Assembly (NCBI RefSeq): GCF_963576675.1
Contig: NC_088913.1
Coordinates: forward strand, 18,116,001 to 18,180,000
DNA: 64,000 nucleotides
Direction of reading: 5' to 3'
Source of the DNA: Euphorbia lathyris
Lineage: Eukaryota; Streptophyta; Magnoliopsida; Malpighiales; Euphorbiaceae
Shown: piece after piece, positions 11,040 to 21,443 of the stretch
Position numbering within the stretch: the first letter of the stretch is position 1
Layout of the letters: each line of letters begins with the position of its first letter
Position numbers and translations under genes: made by a program
The notes under the pieces: model-generated
Database searches by the model: none
What the model saw: the letters and a program-made list of their open reading frames with translations, nothing else
What the model was told of the DNA's origin: nothing

Positions 11040-11531
11040 GGGTGTGCAAATGGAAGAAAATAGACCAACTATCTACTTTAATCAGAAATTATATGACTCG
11101 AGGTAAAAATGTGCTACTTATGATAAGGAGTTCTATGTTACATTGAGAGCCTTCAAGACTTGGGAATACTTTTTCATTTGGAAAGAGTTCATATTGTAAA
11201 CGGCGCATCAACCTTTGAAGTATTTGGGAAGTCAAAAGCAACACTAGAGTTCGATCCATGCTAGATGGCCCGCCTTTATTGATAAGCTCCTTTATAAATT
11301 TATTTATAAGGTCGGTCCTCAAAACCATGTAGCTGATACTTTGAGTAGGAGGGTGAACTCACTAAAGACTATAAATCTTAAAGTTGAGATATGTGAGCAC
11401 TTGAGGGTGACTACAATGAAGAACTAGAATTGGGGAATGTATGGATAAAGTGTTCTTATTAAAGAGGTGAGAGTGACTACTATTTTTTTATGGGTATTGG
11501 ATGAAAATGAGTCAACTTTGGTTACATTGTA
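11040..11531 (+). pseudogene. Decayed gypsy RNase H fragment
   Basis: Plus-strand translation with stops and small shifts gives [68 protein letters not shown] and ELGNVWIKCS. These line up in order with the RNase H and connection region of the intact gypsy polyprotein at 31311-35321 ([51 protein letters not shown]). It is an old, non-functional relic on the opposite strand to that element. Its reading stops at about 11531, where a large insertion begins; the continuation is at 18869. Confidence 0.8.
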
Positions 11532-11654
11532 TGATGCGAACATGTGAGTTTGAAAACTCGAAAAATAGATTTTATCCCAAGACAAAAGAGAACCTTGCAA
11601 AATAAAGTTCCAAACACTCAAATATAGTCTCCCAAAAAAAACACAAGAGAAATC

Positions 11655-11932
11655 TAGGGCCGATTCTAGTATTTTAGAGGCCCTAGGCAGGACCGGGCCT
11701 CAGACGAAAAAACAAATAAGAAGTTTTTAATAATAAAAAAATTATACTTAAAAGTTTAAAATAGAAATTTGGATTTAAATATCATATGATTTAGTCATTT
11801 TATAGGTATGAATGAGTTTATAACTACATTTAAAAAAATTATTATATACAGTAAAACAATATTTGGATCTTTTTTTGGCACAAATCTTAGGCGGTTGCAC
11901 TCCTGACTTATGCACAGAGCCAGTCTTAGCCC
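11655..11932. mobile_element. Possible degenerate hAT-like MITE
   Basis: The left end AGGGCCGATTCTAG and the inverted right end AGGGCTAAGACTGGCTCT resemble each other loosely, and CAGGGCCGACTCTA (inverted, near 63566-63580) looks related. No target duplication is seen. This is weak support. Confidence 0.25.
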
Positions 11933-12626
11933 TTGGCAACTCTCATACTCCATTTTTACAAATTTAAATCTAATATATATGAAATGTAATTAATTGATAT
12001 ATTTGTTAGCTTATATACAAATTTATCCATATGGTTATTAGGTGAAAATTGATCTAACCATTATGTACAAAACAATCCAATTTCAAGCCTCGTTAATGAA
12101 ATATGATTTTTTTGTTTCATGTGCAATTTTATGTTCAGGCTATCATGCAACCTCTAGCATTCTGACCACCCAATAAGGCTATTCTGTTATAAAAAAAAAC
12201 TCATAATCGATTCATGATATTGAAATAGTATTATCTGGTGAATCTTGGCTTTAAAATTATACTATTTTGTAAGAAGGTGCTGAATTTTCTTTCCTCAATA
12301 ACCATATAGTTAAATTTGTAATGCATCGAAAGTTGTAAAATAAAATTTGAAAACTCTTGTTATAATAACTAACAAAAAAAAACAAATTGTATTATATATT
12401 ATGATTGAAATTAATCTTAAATTTTATAAAAATTAATAAACTTTTTTAGATCGGAGACCATCTTAAATGAATGACTTATTACAGTCTAGGGAATTAGCCT
12501 TTAAAAACCCAATTGAAAATAAAATACAACTACTAAAATTAACCTCACAATTAAAAAAAAATTAAGATTAAATAAAGAGCTACCAAAAATTTAAATTATA
12601 ATCCCGCGACATAAAAAAAAAAAAAA

Positions 12627-14358
12627 AATTCCTACATGAATATCATGATTAACTACCAAATTACAACCAAATCAGATTATCAAACTTAATTCTGAATATA
12701 TCATTATTTTCCATATATAACAAATAAAGTATGATTTTATACCCTAATTTAAAACTTCTAAACTCCAATTCATAAAGGGAAAATTACAAAACTAGGTCAA
12801 ATGGAAAATCCATTTACATATTAAACCCATTTACTCAACCTATTACTTATTTAGACTAATTTTGTGTGATTTTCCCATAATACCCCTAACCTTCCCACTT
12901 CCTCCCTTACGCGAACGTTCTCTCCCCTCTTCTCCTTGGTTGCGCGAAACGGCGGCAGCTCCTCCATTAATGATTCCAAGACTTTTGATCTTCCTATCTT
13001 CCTTTAAATTCCACGAAATCTGGTTCATTTCTCCAAATCACAATGAATTTCTCTTCTTCCTCTCTTCATCTCTTGATTCTGCAACTTCCTAATTCTAGAA
13101 AACGAAGTCATGGTTCTTCATCTTCCATTTCATGCTCGTTCGAAAAAATGGTGAATCTACGTTATTTTCATCGTTTTTTCCAGTTTATCATATTGGGTTC
13201 ATAAAAAAATGTAAGTATATGCTGTTTTTTCTGCGTTTTCCCCCATAAATCCACTTAGCATATGCGGTTATCGCGAGGTCTTCGGGGAGAAATTTATCGA
13301 TTTCACTTCGCGAAACGCTGATTACGCGAAGTTTGCGAGGTAATTCGATAAATTTCTCTCGCAGACTCCGCGAATTCAGCGTTTTGCGAAGCCAGAGCGT
13401 CACATTTCTCCTCGCAGACTCCGCGAAATCATTGTTTCGCGAAGTCAGAGCGTCACATTCCTTGCACATTTATGTTCGCATACTTAGCGAATCGTCGTTT
13501 CGCGAAGCCAAATCTTCCTTTTTCTGACTAACACGATTAAATTTTTCTAAAGGTGGTTGAATACGTAATATTCATTCCTGGAAGCCGGTGTGTTAGGGTG
13601 CCATGAGAGACATCCATTCGAAAACGCCTGGACTTCCAACCGTCAGTTGTGAATAAAAGTCTACACCGTGGGACACGTCCATCCCTCTGTGGTTAATAAT
13701 AACCTATGTATAATGAAGTGATTTGTTAGGAGTTTATTGTGGCAATCTTAGTGAATAGTAGCCTATGTATTATGATATAATTTGTTAAGAGTTTATTGTG
13801 GCAATCTTATTGTAAATTTTGATAATGTTATGATTTTAATGTTAGAATCCTTTGTTGTTTGTAATTTTTTGTTATATACCACTTCGCGAATTAGCTACAA
13901 AACATATACAGGCTTCTCATATGCGAATTAAATTCATCAAATAAATCAAACTCTAGCTTCGCAGGCTTTGCATATGCGAACTAAATTCATCAATTATTAT
14001 GAACATTAGCTTCGCAGGCTTCGCATAATATGGAATTTGCGAAGTCAGACGGGAGAGGACGAGACGCGCGTAAATATTGAGGGTATTATGGGAAAGTCAC
14101 ACAAAATCAGTCTAGATATATAATAGGTTGAGTAAATGGGTTTAATATGTAAATGGGTCTTCCATTTGACCTAGTTTTGTAATTTTCCCATTCATAAATC
14201 CTAAACTCTAGACAATATATCCTAGACCCTTAATTTATAAACTCCAATTCATAAAATAAATTTAAAGTAATAATTTTATTAATTTGTTATAATTCAAAAT
14301 TAAGATTTGACATAATTATAGATAGTTTTTCAAATGTGAATTTATATATAAATTTCCC
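12627..14358. mobile_element. Mutator-like MITE (copy A), interrupted by a MULE
   Basis: The two halves, 12627-12776 and 14190-14358, together match the ~280-300-bp MITE copies at 14379-14655, 14826-15133 and 16374-16673. The match breaks exactly at the MULE boundaries. Its outer end (ACATGAATATCATG...) is in an A-rich stretch and its inner end closes with TTTCCC. Confidence 0.65.
12777..14189. mobile_element. Non-autonomous Mutator-like element (MULE), 1.4 kb
   Basis: Terminal inverted repeats of about 110 bp (12777-12887 and 14081-14189) begin GGGAAAATTACAAAACTAGG. A perfect 9-bp direct repeat, ATTCATAAA, flanks the element (12768-12776 and 14190-14198), the size expected for Mutator-superfamily transposition. 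Sister copies of the host MITE show the uninterrupted site. The interior has no transposase. It contains TTCGCGAA palindromes, a ~52-bp tandem repeat (13359-13461, decaying to 13517), an inverted pair GAGAAATTTATCGA/TCGATAAATTTCTC (13289-13355) and a ~60-bp duplication (about 13690-13810). A captured gene is possible but none is recognised. Confidence 0.85.
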
Positions 14359-14378
14359 TAAAAAATCCAAAAGCAATT

Positions 14379-14655
14379 GGGTCAAATACATGAATATCAT
14401 AATCAAGTACAAAATTACAACCATGCATATCACCAAACTTAATTCTTAATATGTCATTATTCTCTATATATTACGATTTTACACCATAATTTAAAAAATT
14501 TAGACTCCAATTCATAAATCATAAACCCTAGAAAATATATTTTAGACTTCTAATTTATAAATTCTAATCCTTAAAATATATTAAAAGTACTGATTTTACT
14601 AGTTTGACATAATTGTAAATAGTTTTTAAAATATGAATTTCTGTGTAATTTTCCC
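14379..14655. mobile_element. Mutator-like MITE (copy B)
   Basis: It runs GGGTCAAATACATGAAT...GTGTAATTTTCCC and is flanked by a perfect 9-bp repeat, AAAGCAATT (14370-14378 and 14656-14664). Same orientation as copy A. Confidence 0.75.
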
Positions 14656-14664
14656 AAAGCAATT

Positions 14665-15423
14665 TAATGTCTTTCCTCACTAATCCAAAAAATTGCCACG
14701 ACATGGGCGGGTTATCAAAACATGGGCTTGTTTTAGCTTTGTCTCCTATTGAGCCGGTTGTGTCCATGTTCGGCCCAGATCCAGCTCCCACTACCTGGGC
14801 CGGTTATGGCTGCTTAAAACAAACAGGGGAAATTTACACAGAAATTCAGATTTGAAAAATTATTTACAATTATATCAAGTAATGATTTTGAATTATGTCA
14901 AACTAGTAAAATCAGCATTTTCCATATATTTTAAGGATTAGAATTTATAAATTAGATATCTAGGATATATTTTCTAGGGTTTAGGATTTATAAATTGGGT
15001 CCAGAATTTTTTAACTAGGATATAAAATCATATTTTATTTGTAATATATAGAAAATAATGATATATTAAGAATTAAGTTTGATAATATGATTAAGTTGTA
15101 ATTTTGTAGTTAATTATGATATTCATGTAATTGACTCAAAAAAATAGCCATATAATAAGTGCTCTAGTATTTCTCCTCGATTTTGAATATCTGCTCGACA
15201 TCCAATGACTCTAATTGGCCCGTTTTTTACTTGACCTTCGTGTCCATACTTCGTACAACTCGAAAGGGATCGAATTTTTTCAATTCGAATTTCACACACT
15301 TCATAGGCTTTTCGGATAAATGACTAACTACTTTAATTTTGAACTTGATATGCTTCGTTGTCGAACAAATTAATGATATTAGTAATTATGATCGCATTCT
15401 CAACATGGTTCTCATTCTCATCA
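14665..15423 (+). repeat. Locally repeated unit, copy 1 (interrupted by MITE C)
   Basis: Sequence on both sides of MITE C (about 14656-14825 and 15180-15423) matches 18410-18600 and 18630-18863, and in inverted orientation 16250-16364 plus 16683-16815. Shared landmarks are CCAAAAGCAATT, AATTGCCACG, ACCGGTTATGGCT, GTTTTTTACTTGAC and TTCTCATTCTCATCA. Its similarity also continues loosely into 15840-15960 versus 19030-19180. Confidence 0.55.
14826..15133. mobile_element. Mutator-like MITE (copy C), inverted
   Basis: It runs GGGGAAATTTACACAGAAAT...ATTCATGTAATTGACTC, the reverse complement of copy B over its length. The two lie ~170 bp apart and form a large inverted repeat. The target duplication is not clear. 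Confidence 0.7.
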
Positions 15424-16249
15424 TTCCTACTCTCTTCAAATTTTTCATCCTTGAATCAGGTTATTGTTCTTCAATTGACATGAACATCTACACGTTAGAA
15501 AATAAAACACTAAACAAACATGTGTTAAGTTTGTTAGTATAAGTATATATCGCTTGAACGCCAATATGTATATACATCACATAAAAAAATCTCCATACTT
15601 CCCAAGAGAGAAATCAACATACGCTTGTTCACGCACTAACACTTTTCCATTTTAAGTTAGCAAGCGTTAAGGTTGTATGTGTTTAAGAGTTGAAAAATTT
15701 GATTTCTCGTACAAGAAAAATTGACATGATGATTAAGATTAATAGATATATTACATATCTTTCCTTTCACATAAATCCTAGTATTGAATATTCTGGGCAT
15801 ATCAACCATCTCCTATATATTCACAAATTAATGAGATTGTCAGGATTTGAATCTTCGATCTTTTGATCCAAGAGGCTCCGATTATGGAATCAATTGAACT
15901 AAAAACTCAAACTGATAGTTAAGGTCCAATCATATATCTTATATCAATATTTGACACTCAAAAACTTTCGTATCAATATCGTGTTAACCTAATAGGGTTA
16001 GAATTGATTTCGTGTCATGTTTTCGGATCACCAGTCTTGATCATATACACCTTAATGAGCATGTAGAATTTGCTCATTCATCGTTCGATCTAGGCTTATT
16101 AGAATCCTAAAGTGGAGATTCAAAGCATCCCAATGCTTAAATTTAATAAGCCTATATCTAACGGTGAATGAGCAAATTCACTTGCTCATTAAAGTACATG
16201 TGAAAATTCTTGTTTGGATCACATGTAATTTTACTATGTATATATATTA
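15424..16249. other. Spacer without recognised gene
   Basis: This is AT-rich sequence with a decayed stretch (15830-15960) resembling the TRIM internal region and LTR near 19020-19180 (ATTGAACTAAAA, AGTTAAGGTCCAATCATA). No coding sequence is seen. Confidence 0.45.
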
Positions 16250-16815
16250 CTGGTGTACGATACCAAGTCAAGTAAAAAAACGAGCCAATTAGAGTCACGG
16301 GAGGTCAAGGAGGTATCCAGAATCATCCTCAAGAGTGAGGATCGATTCAGGATCTGTTATTGGGTTTTTCTGGGAGAAAATTACACAGAAATTCATCTTT
16401 CAAAAACTATTTACAACTATGTCAAATCATATTTTTAAATTATATCAAACTAATAAAATCACTATTTTTAATCTATTTTAAGAACTAGAATTTATAAATT
16501 AGAGTCTAGAATATATTGTCTACGGTTTAGGATTTATGAATTGGAATTTAGAAATTTTAAATTGAAATATAAAATCATAATATATAGAAAATAATAACAT
16601 ATTAAGAATTAAGTTTGGTGATATGATTTAATTGTAATTTTGTACTTAATTATGGTATTCATGTAATTGACCCTTTTTCTGGCAGGCATTAGTGGGCTTT
16701 TCAATCATGGAAACAACCGACCCAAAGACAAAGCCATAATTGGTCCAACCCATAGCAATTGTTTGGATTAGTGAAAAGACATCAAATTGCTTTTGGATTC
16801 CAATTTAAATTTTTT
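16250..16815 (-). repeat. Locally repeated unit, copy 2, inverted (with MITE D inside)
   Basis: Both flanks of MITE D match the unit seen at 14665-15423 and 18398-18863, on the opposite strand. The copies therefore run +, -, + across 4 kb. Confidence 0.5.
16374..16673. mobile_element. Mutator-like MITE (copy D), inverted
   Basis: It runs GAGAAAATTACACAG...GTAATTGACCC with a perfect 9-bp duplication TTTTTCTGG (16365-16373 and 16674-16682). Same orientation as copy C. Confidence 0.75.
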
Positions 16816-17719
16816 GCAACTCTATATCTTTTCTAGCTTAATTATTTTCTTCTGTTAGGATGTTACTTTTCATGTTATATTTGACTTTTTACGTTAAAAT
16901 TTTAGGTGTTTGATTAGAAACCTTTTGTTTACCTTTTATACGTAAAAAGTAGTTTAGTAGAGCATCTCTACTTTTGGAAAATCGTTTTTTTTTCCAACAG
17001 TAAACAGCAACGGGCCATTTTTTATTTATTACTTTAGGCATTGTTTGATAAACCACTTAATTACTTAAATTAAAATGTTAAACACTTATTAAATTTAAGT
17101 GCGTTTGATAACGGTTGTTTGTCCACCACTTAAATTAGTAAATTAAGTTAAAAATCACTTATTTTGATAAGTCAAAATATTTAACTTAACATTTTAAGTT
17201 AAACATTATTAACTAATATTTTTATAAAAGTTATATCATTCAATACTTTCATCACTTATAATATTCAGCACTTAAAATTCAGTACTTATTTTTTCAGCAC
17301 TTAATTTTCAATTTTATCTAACAGCATCTGAGTGTGTTATATTTTCAATTAGGAATTTGAAGGCTAATTTCCCCAGGTTGTAAACAGACGTTTAACATTA
17401 TTAAATCAAAATTATTTCTTTCTTGAGTATTTAAGGGAGGGTTTCTTTTGTGTTTTTTTTTATTTTTAATTAAAATTAAACTTAACAATTCAGGATTGAA
17501 TCTTATGGGTTGGAGATTGGATTGGGATCTTTACAAGATTGTTTTGCAAGAGTTTTTTTTTCTGTTCATAGTTAAACGATCGGATTTATTTCTTGATTGT
17601 TGGAGACCGAGATTGGGTGTTTGCAAAAAAAATTAGCAATAATTTCTATCTGATTCTGATTCGTTAGCTTGAGTTAAAACCTAGGGTTTCAAGAAGTAAT
17701 TAAAATACCAAAATAATTA
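16816..17719. other. AT-rich spacer
   Basis: I see no gene. There are loose internal inverted stretches built on TTAAGT/ACTTAA (17030-17330) but no boundary I can define. Confidence 0.4.
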
Positions 17720-18371
17720 AAGTCAATGTGGACGGCTCTGCTTTTGGCACTCCTGGCGAGGCAGGAGCATGAGACATTTTTCGCAACTATCGAGGTTTTT
17801 TCAAAGGTTGTTTTGCTTTTTCTATCCCTTCTTCTTTTGCTTATATGGCTGAATTGAGAGCCGCTATTTTCGCAATTGAACTTGCTTGGGAGAAAAATTG
17901 GCATCAGATTTGGGTTGAGTCAGACTCAATATATGTAGTTAATCTGCTTAGACACCGCTCCATGGATGTTCCTTGGAGTATTCGATAAGAGTGGTTGCAT
18001 TGTCTCAGCATTTGCTCTAAAATGAACATTATCTTTTCTTACATCATTAGGGAAGGAAATAGAGTTGCTGATGCATTGGCAAAGTTTGGAGTCTCTTCCT
18101 CCGTGATCAATTGGTGGCCTTCAGCTCCTACTTTTTGTCACAGGTTTATCAATGATAACATTTTGTAGTATTTCACAATTTTGTTTTTCTTGACTTTTCC
18201 TATATTTTCTCTTCACCCTTCTTTTGTTTGTTCTCCTTCATTTTTTCTTGTTCAAACACTCACTTTTTTCTTTTATTTATATATTGTGGGTTTGTCAGTT
18301 CTTGGACCATGGGTGCTCACCCGTCTAAGTTCTGTCTCGTTCCAATTTCTATCAAAAAAAAAAAAAAAAAG
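17720..18371 (+). pseudogene. 5'-truncated LINE relic: RNase H end plus poly(A)
   Basis: The plus-strand translation VNVDGSAFG, AYMAELRAAIFAIELAW, WVESDSIYVV and IREGNRVADALAKFG matches the C-terminal RNase H domain that plant L1-type LINEs carry. It resembles the same region of the complete LINE here (LNTDGSC, LVEADNLEAI, YREQNRVADRLA at ~53930-54290). In-frame stops (TGA near 17772, TAA near 17986) show decay. A ~200-bp 3' trailer ends in an 18-base A run at about 18354-18371, the mark of a target-primed insertion truncated at its 5' end. Confidence 0.75.
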
Positions 18372-18397
18372 AAGACACAAATCTAAATTGGAATCAT

Positions 18398-18863
18398 GTG
18401 CATAAAAAAATCCAAAAGCAATTGAATTCCTTCCCATTAATCCAAAAGGAATTAAGGCAATTTGCCTTTTTATTTCCGTATAATCCAACCAATTGCCACG
18501 GCTTGGATGGTTGTGGCTTTGGCTTGCCATTGGGTTGTCCCTATGCTTGCTCCTTTAACTTGGACCGGTTATAGCTTGGTAAAACAATCCCATAAATGGT
18601 CATCCAGCTTAAGGCTGGTTCTATATATCTACTTGACCTCTCGTGACTCCGATTGGTCTGTTTTTTACTTGACATTCGTATCCATACTCCGTTAAACTCT
18701 AAAGTGATCGAATTGTTTTATTTTGAACTTCACACGCTCCGTATGATTGTTGAATAAAGGATTGAATTCTTTAATTTTGAGTTTCACACTTAATTGGTCA
18801 GTTGAACAAATTATTAGGATTAGTATTGTGACTTAATTTTCATCATGGATCTCATTCTCATCA
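18398..18863 (+). repeat. Locally repeated unit, copy 3
   Basis: This is the direct counterpart of 14665-15423, without the MITE insertions. It ends CTCATCA directly before TTGTA and the resumed gypsy relic. Confidence 0.5.
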
Positions 18864-18868
18864 TTGTA

Positions 18869-19560
18869 CTTCGATATGGTCAAGAGTGATTCAAGACTTT
18901 CATGGAGATAGTTTTGTCATGGAACCGATTGAACTAAAAGCTTGAGCTAATAGTTAAGGTCCAATCATAGATCTTATATTAATCTCTAACACACCCCCAC
19001 ATGCACAACACAGGCTCATCTCGCCTTGTGTTTTTAATTCCACAAATAATGAGGTTGTCAGGACTCGAACCCTCGACCGTTTGGTCCAAGAAGCTCTGAT
19101 ACCATGTCATGGAACCGATTGAACTAAAAGCTCGAGCTAATAGTTAAGGTTCCATCATAGATCTTATGTTAATCTCTCACAAGTTTATCCAACTATTTTG
19201 GTTAACACCGTGAGTTCTCGGTACAATAGCCTAAGATGAAGCAAGATCATGTAGCTTACTTGGTGAAGATGTGCTACGTGTATCAAACTGTTAAAGGGCA
19301 TACACAAAATACGGGTCTTTATATGCCATTTCCGGTTGTGGAAACTAATTTTGAAGGATCTTTCCATGGATTGTGTTGGGGCTACAAAGAACTCAATGAG
19401 GCATGCATTCTATCTTTTATAATGATTGATTGGTTTCTCTGAAATGCCACATTTTCTTCCATGCCAGAAGACACATAATGCTTCTTCTATTGCGAAACTT
19501 CTCCTTACGGGAGATTGTGAGGTTTTATGGAGTTCCTGAAAGTATGTGATTACATGGTAC
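18869..19560 (+). pseudogene. Decayed gypsy integrase fragment, interrupted by a TRIM
   Basis: The plus strand reads TSIWSRVIQDFHGDSL before the TRIM and, after it, VSSRYNSL, MKQDHVAYLVKMCYVYQTVKG, NTGLYMPFPVVET, then weaker matches to the catalytic core. This follows the HHCC zinc region and core start of the intact gypsy integrase ([41 protein letters not shown]). There are several frameshifts and stops. It is probably the continuation of the RNase H relic at 11040-11531. Confidence 0.75.
18915..19181 (-). mobile_element. Complete TRIM (miniature LTR retrotransposon), 267 bp
   Basis: Two 77-bp terminal repeats (18915-18991 and 19105-19181) run TGTCATGGAACCG...CTCTAACA/CTCTCACA in plus orientation. 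Directly inside the right-hand one is GCTCTGATACCA (19093-19104), which is TGGTATCAGAGC on the minus strand, the primer-binding site for initiator tRNA-Met. A purine-rich GTGGGGGTG tract adjoins the left repeat (minus-strand sense). A perfect 5-bp duplication AGTTT flanks it (18910-18914 and 19182-19186). There is no coding capacity, so it depends on another element's proteins. Confidence 0.85.
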
Positions 19561-19714
19561 CGAAAAAGCGAAAAGGAACCATCATGAAGGGTAAACTCCA
19601 AATGTAGCTCGACATTTGCTAACTTATTTTTGGTTTTGTCCTTTTAAATATTTGGAACTAAGTCTAAATAGATCCAGATGTTGCAATGATAGATACACAG
19701 TTTGGTTTGATTAT

Positions 19715-20096
19715 AGGATAAATAATTTATTAGTATCCATCTCTTTATATATAACATAAAGTTTAGTTCTTTTACTTTAAAAAAACATATTATAAAGTCC
19801 TATTTTTTTATTAATATTAACTTTTTGGTTCTTTTATCTATTTTTTTAGATTTTTAATCGAACATATCTTAGTTTTCAGGTCAACCATAGTACGATACAA
19901 AGTGGTCGTCTTACTCTGTTATTTTCTATTTTTCTACTTATATCAAATATAACGGTTAAAAATCTAAAAAAATAGACAGAATAATCAAAGAGTTAATAGT
20001 GACAAATGATACAAATCTTATAATATGTTTTTTCAAAATAAAAGAACTAAACAGTGTATTACATAAAAAGATCGTAAATCAATAAATTATTTACCT
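19715..20096. mobile_element. MITE with ~150-bp terminal inverted repeats
   Basis: Left GGATAAATAATTTATTAG and inverted right GGTAAATAATTTATTGAT continue to match for ~150 bp (shared TTTAGTTCTTTTA, AAAAACATATTATAA, TTTTTTTAGATTTTTAA). No coding sequence; superfamily uncertain. Confidence 0.6.
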
Positions 20097-21326
20097 TTAT
20101 TATGTCATGGTCATTGATAATCATTAATTAATTAGTAATTTCCTATTCATTTGCTGCTGTTGTAAGAGAATTTCAAAAAGAGCATACAACAAAATGCAAA
20201 ATACTAAAAATAGCTTATTTTAAATTACTATATTTAGAAGTTCAAAATAATAAAAGTAGGTTTTTTATGAAGGCAATAATAAACAATCCTATTAATTAAT
20301 AGGGTAAATTACAAATATGGCTACTCAACTTTTTTTTTCTAACATTGTAGACACTCAACTTTAGAAATTAACATAAAATTTAGTCAACTTTATATTTCTT
20401 CATATAAAAGTTACCCAACCTTAACCACTCTAATATCAGATAATCCTCAATCATAAAACTGATGGAACTAATATTACAAGCAATTTTAATTTTTAAAAAC
20501 ATTATTTGATTAGGAAACAAAAAATGATTGTTTATACAGAGAAATATCCAAAAGTTATTACTTAGAATTTAAAAAAATGTGAGTACATAGTAAATATGAT
20601 TCTATATAATTTTTAAACTTTTCATATTGAGGTCGTGTTTACTTTCATAAGTGTCCATAATATGGAGGAGAATCCATGATAATAAGGACTCTTTCTGAAG
20701 AAAAAGTAGTAGTACTTAATAAATTAGTCATATTTCATCATTTTTTAATTATTAAAATTGATTGTATTGGGTTAATTTATTAAATATTGTCAACGTAATA
20801 ATTGAGTTGATACTTAAACTTCAATTTAGAATAAACGAATTTTGGTGGCAACTTCAAAAGTATTTTGACCCTTAATTCATTTATAAGGTTATTTTGTATT
20901 AAGATATTTGTTTATTAATTTTATACTAATATAATGGAATTTTTTAATATTTATTTTAGCACTATTGATGAATTGTAAAAAAATATAAAATATAATTTTC
21001 TAAATCTTAGTGATTTTTTTAAACAAAATCTTAGTGATTTAATTGTTCACAACTTAATTTTAAAAAATTATATGTATAAAAGCATAATCGTTATAAATAA
21101 ATCAATTTAAATACAATTATAAAGCTATACATAATTATGTTTTTTCTATTCATTTAAAAAAATTATGTTTTTTCTATTATATAATTAAAGAAACAACTAA
21201 TAATAGTGGTAAAGATCAATGATAGAAAATACTAACAATGTAGAATGAACACTTTTATTTATTTCATTTCATAACAGACAACCAGTTTTATTTTAAATAA
21301 AAAGATTTCCATATGAATAAAGAAAG
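20097..21326. other. AT-rich intergenic sequence
   Basis: No gene is seen. A single Mutator-like end (GGGTAAATTACAAATATGGC at 20311) appears without a partner that I can find. Confidence 0.4.
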
Positions 21327-21395
21327 TATAGCTCAGTCGATACATCTCTGAATCAGAGATAAAGGATTGTGGGTTTCAAGCCCATCCACTACAAA
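21327..21395 (+). pseudogene. tRNA-like sequence (probable pseudogene or SINE remnant)
   Basis: TAGCTCAGTCGATA looks like an A box, and GGGTTTCAAGCCC sits where a T arm/B box should be. An anticodon-like stem-loop TCTC-TGAATCA-GAGA lies between. The loop lacks the usual T at position 33 and the B box carries an extra T, so I do not think it is a working tRNA. It lies just downstream of the P450 gene on the other strand. Confidence 0.35.
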
Positions 21396-21443
21396 AATAA
21401 ACAATAAAAAAGTGAATTCCATCAAAAGAATTCTGAGTGTTTT

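Larger units (their letters stand above)
11532..18863. mobile_element. ~7.3-kb composite insertion splitting a gypsy relic
   Basis: TTGTA occurs directly on both sides (11527-11531 and 18864-18868), the insert begins TGATGCG and ends CTCATCA, and the gypsy relic resumes in the right place immediately after it (TSIWSRVIQDFHG versus [14 protein letters not shown]). This fits insertion of one LTR-type element followed by many later insertions. No complete pair of LTRs can be traced by eye, so the nature of the founding element is uncertain. Confidence 0.45.

Noticed and set aside
12843..13092. Small frames starting in the MULE arm
   Set aside because: They begin in the terminal repeat and have no matching motif; the MULE interior is repetitive.
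21327..21395. A working tRNA gene
   Set aside because: The anticodon loop lacks T33 and the T arm is irregular; kept only as a tRNA-like remnant.
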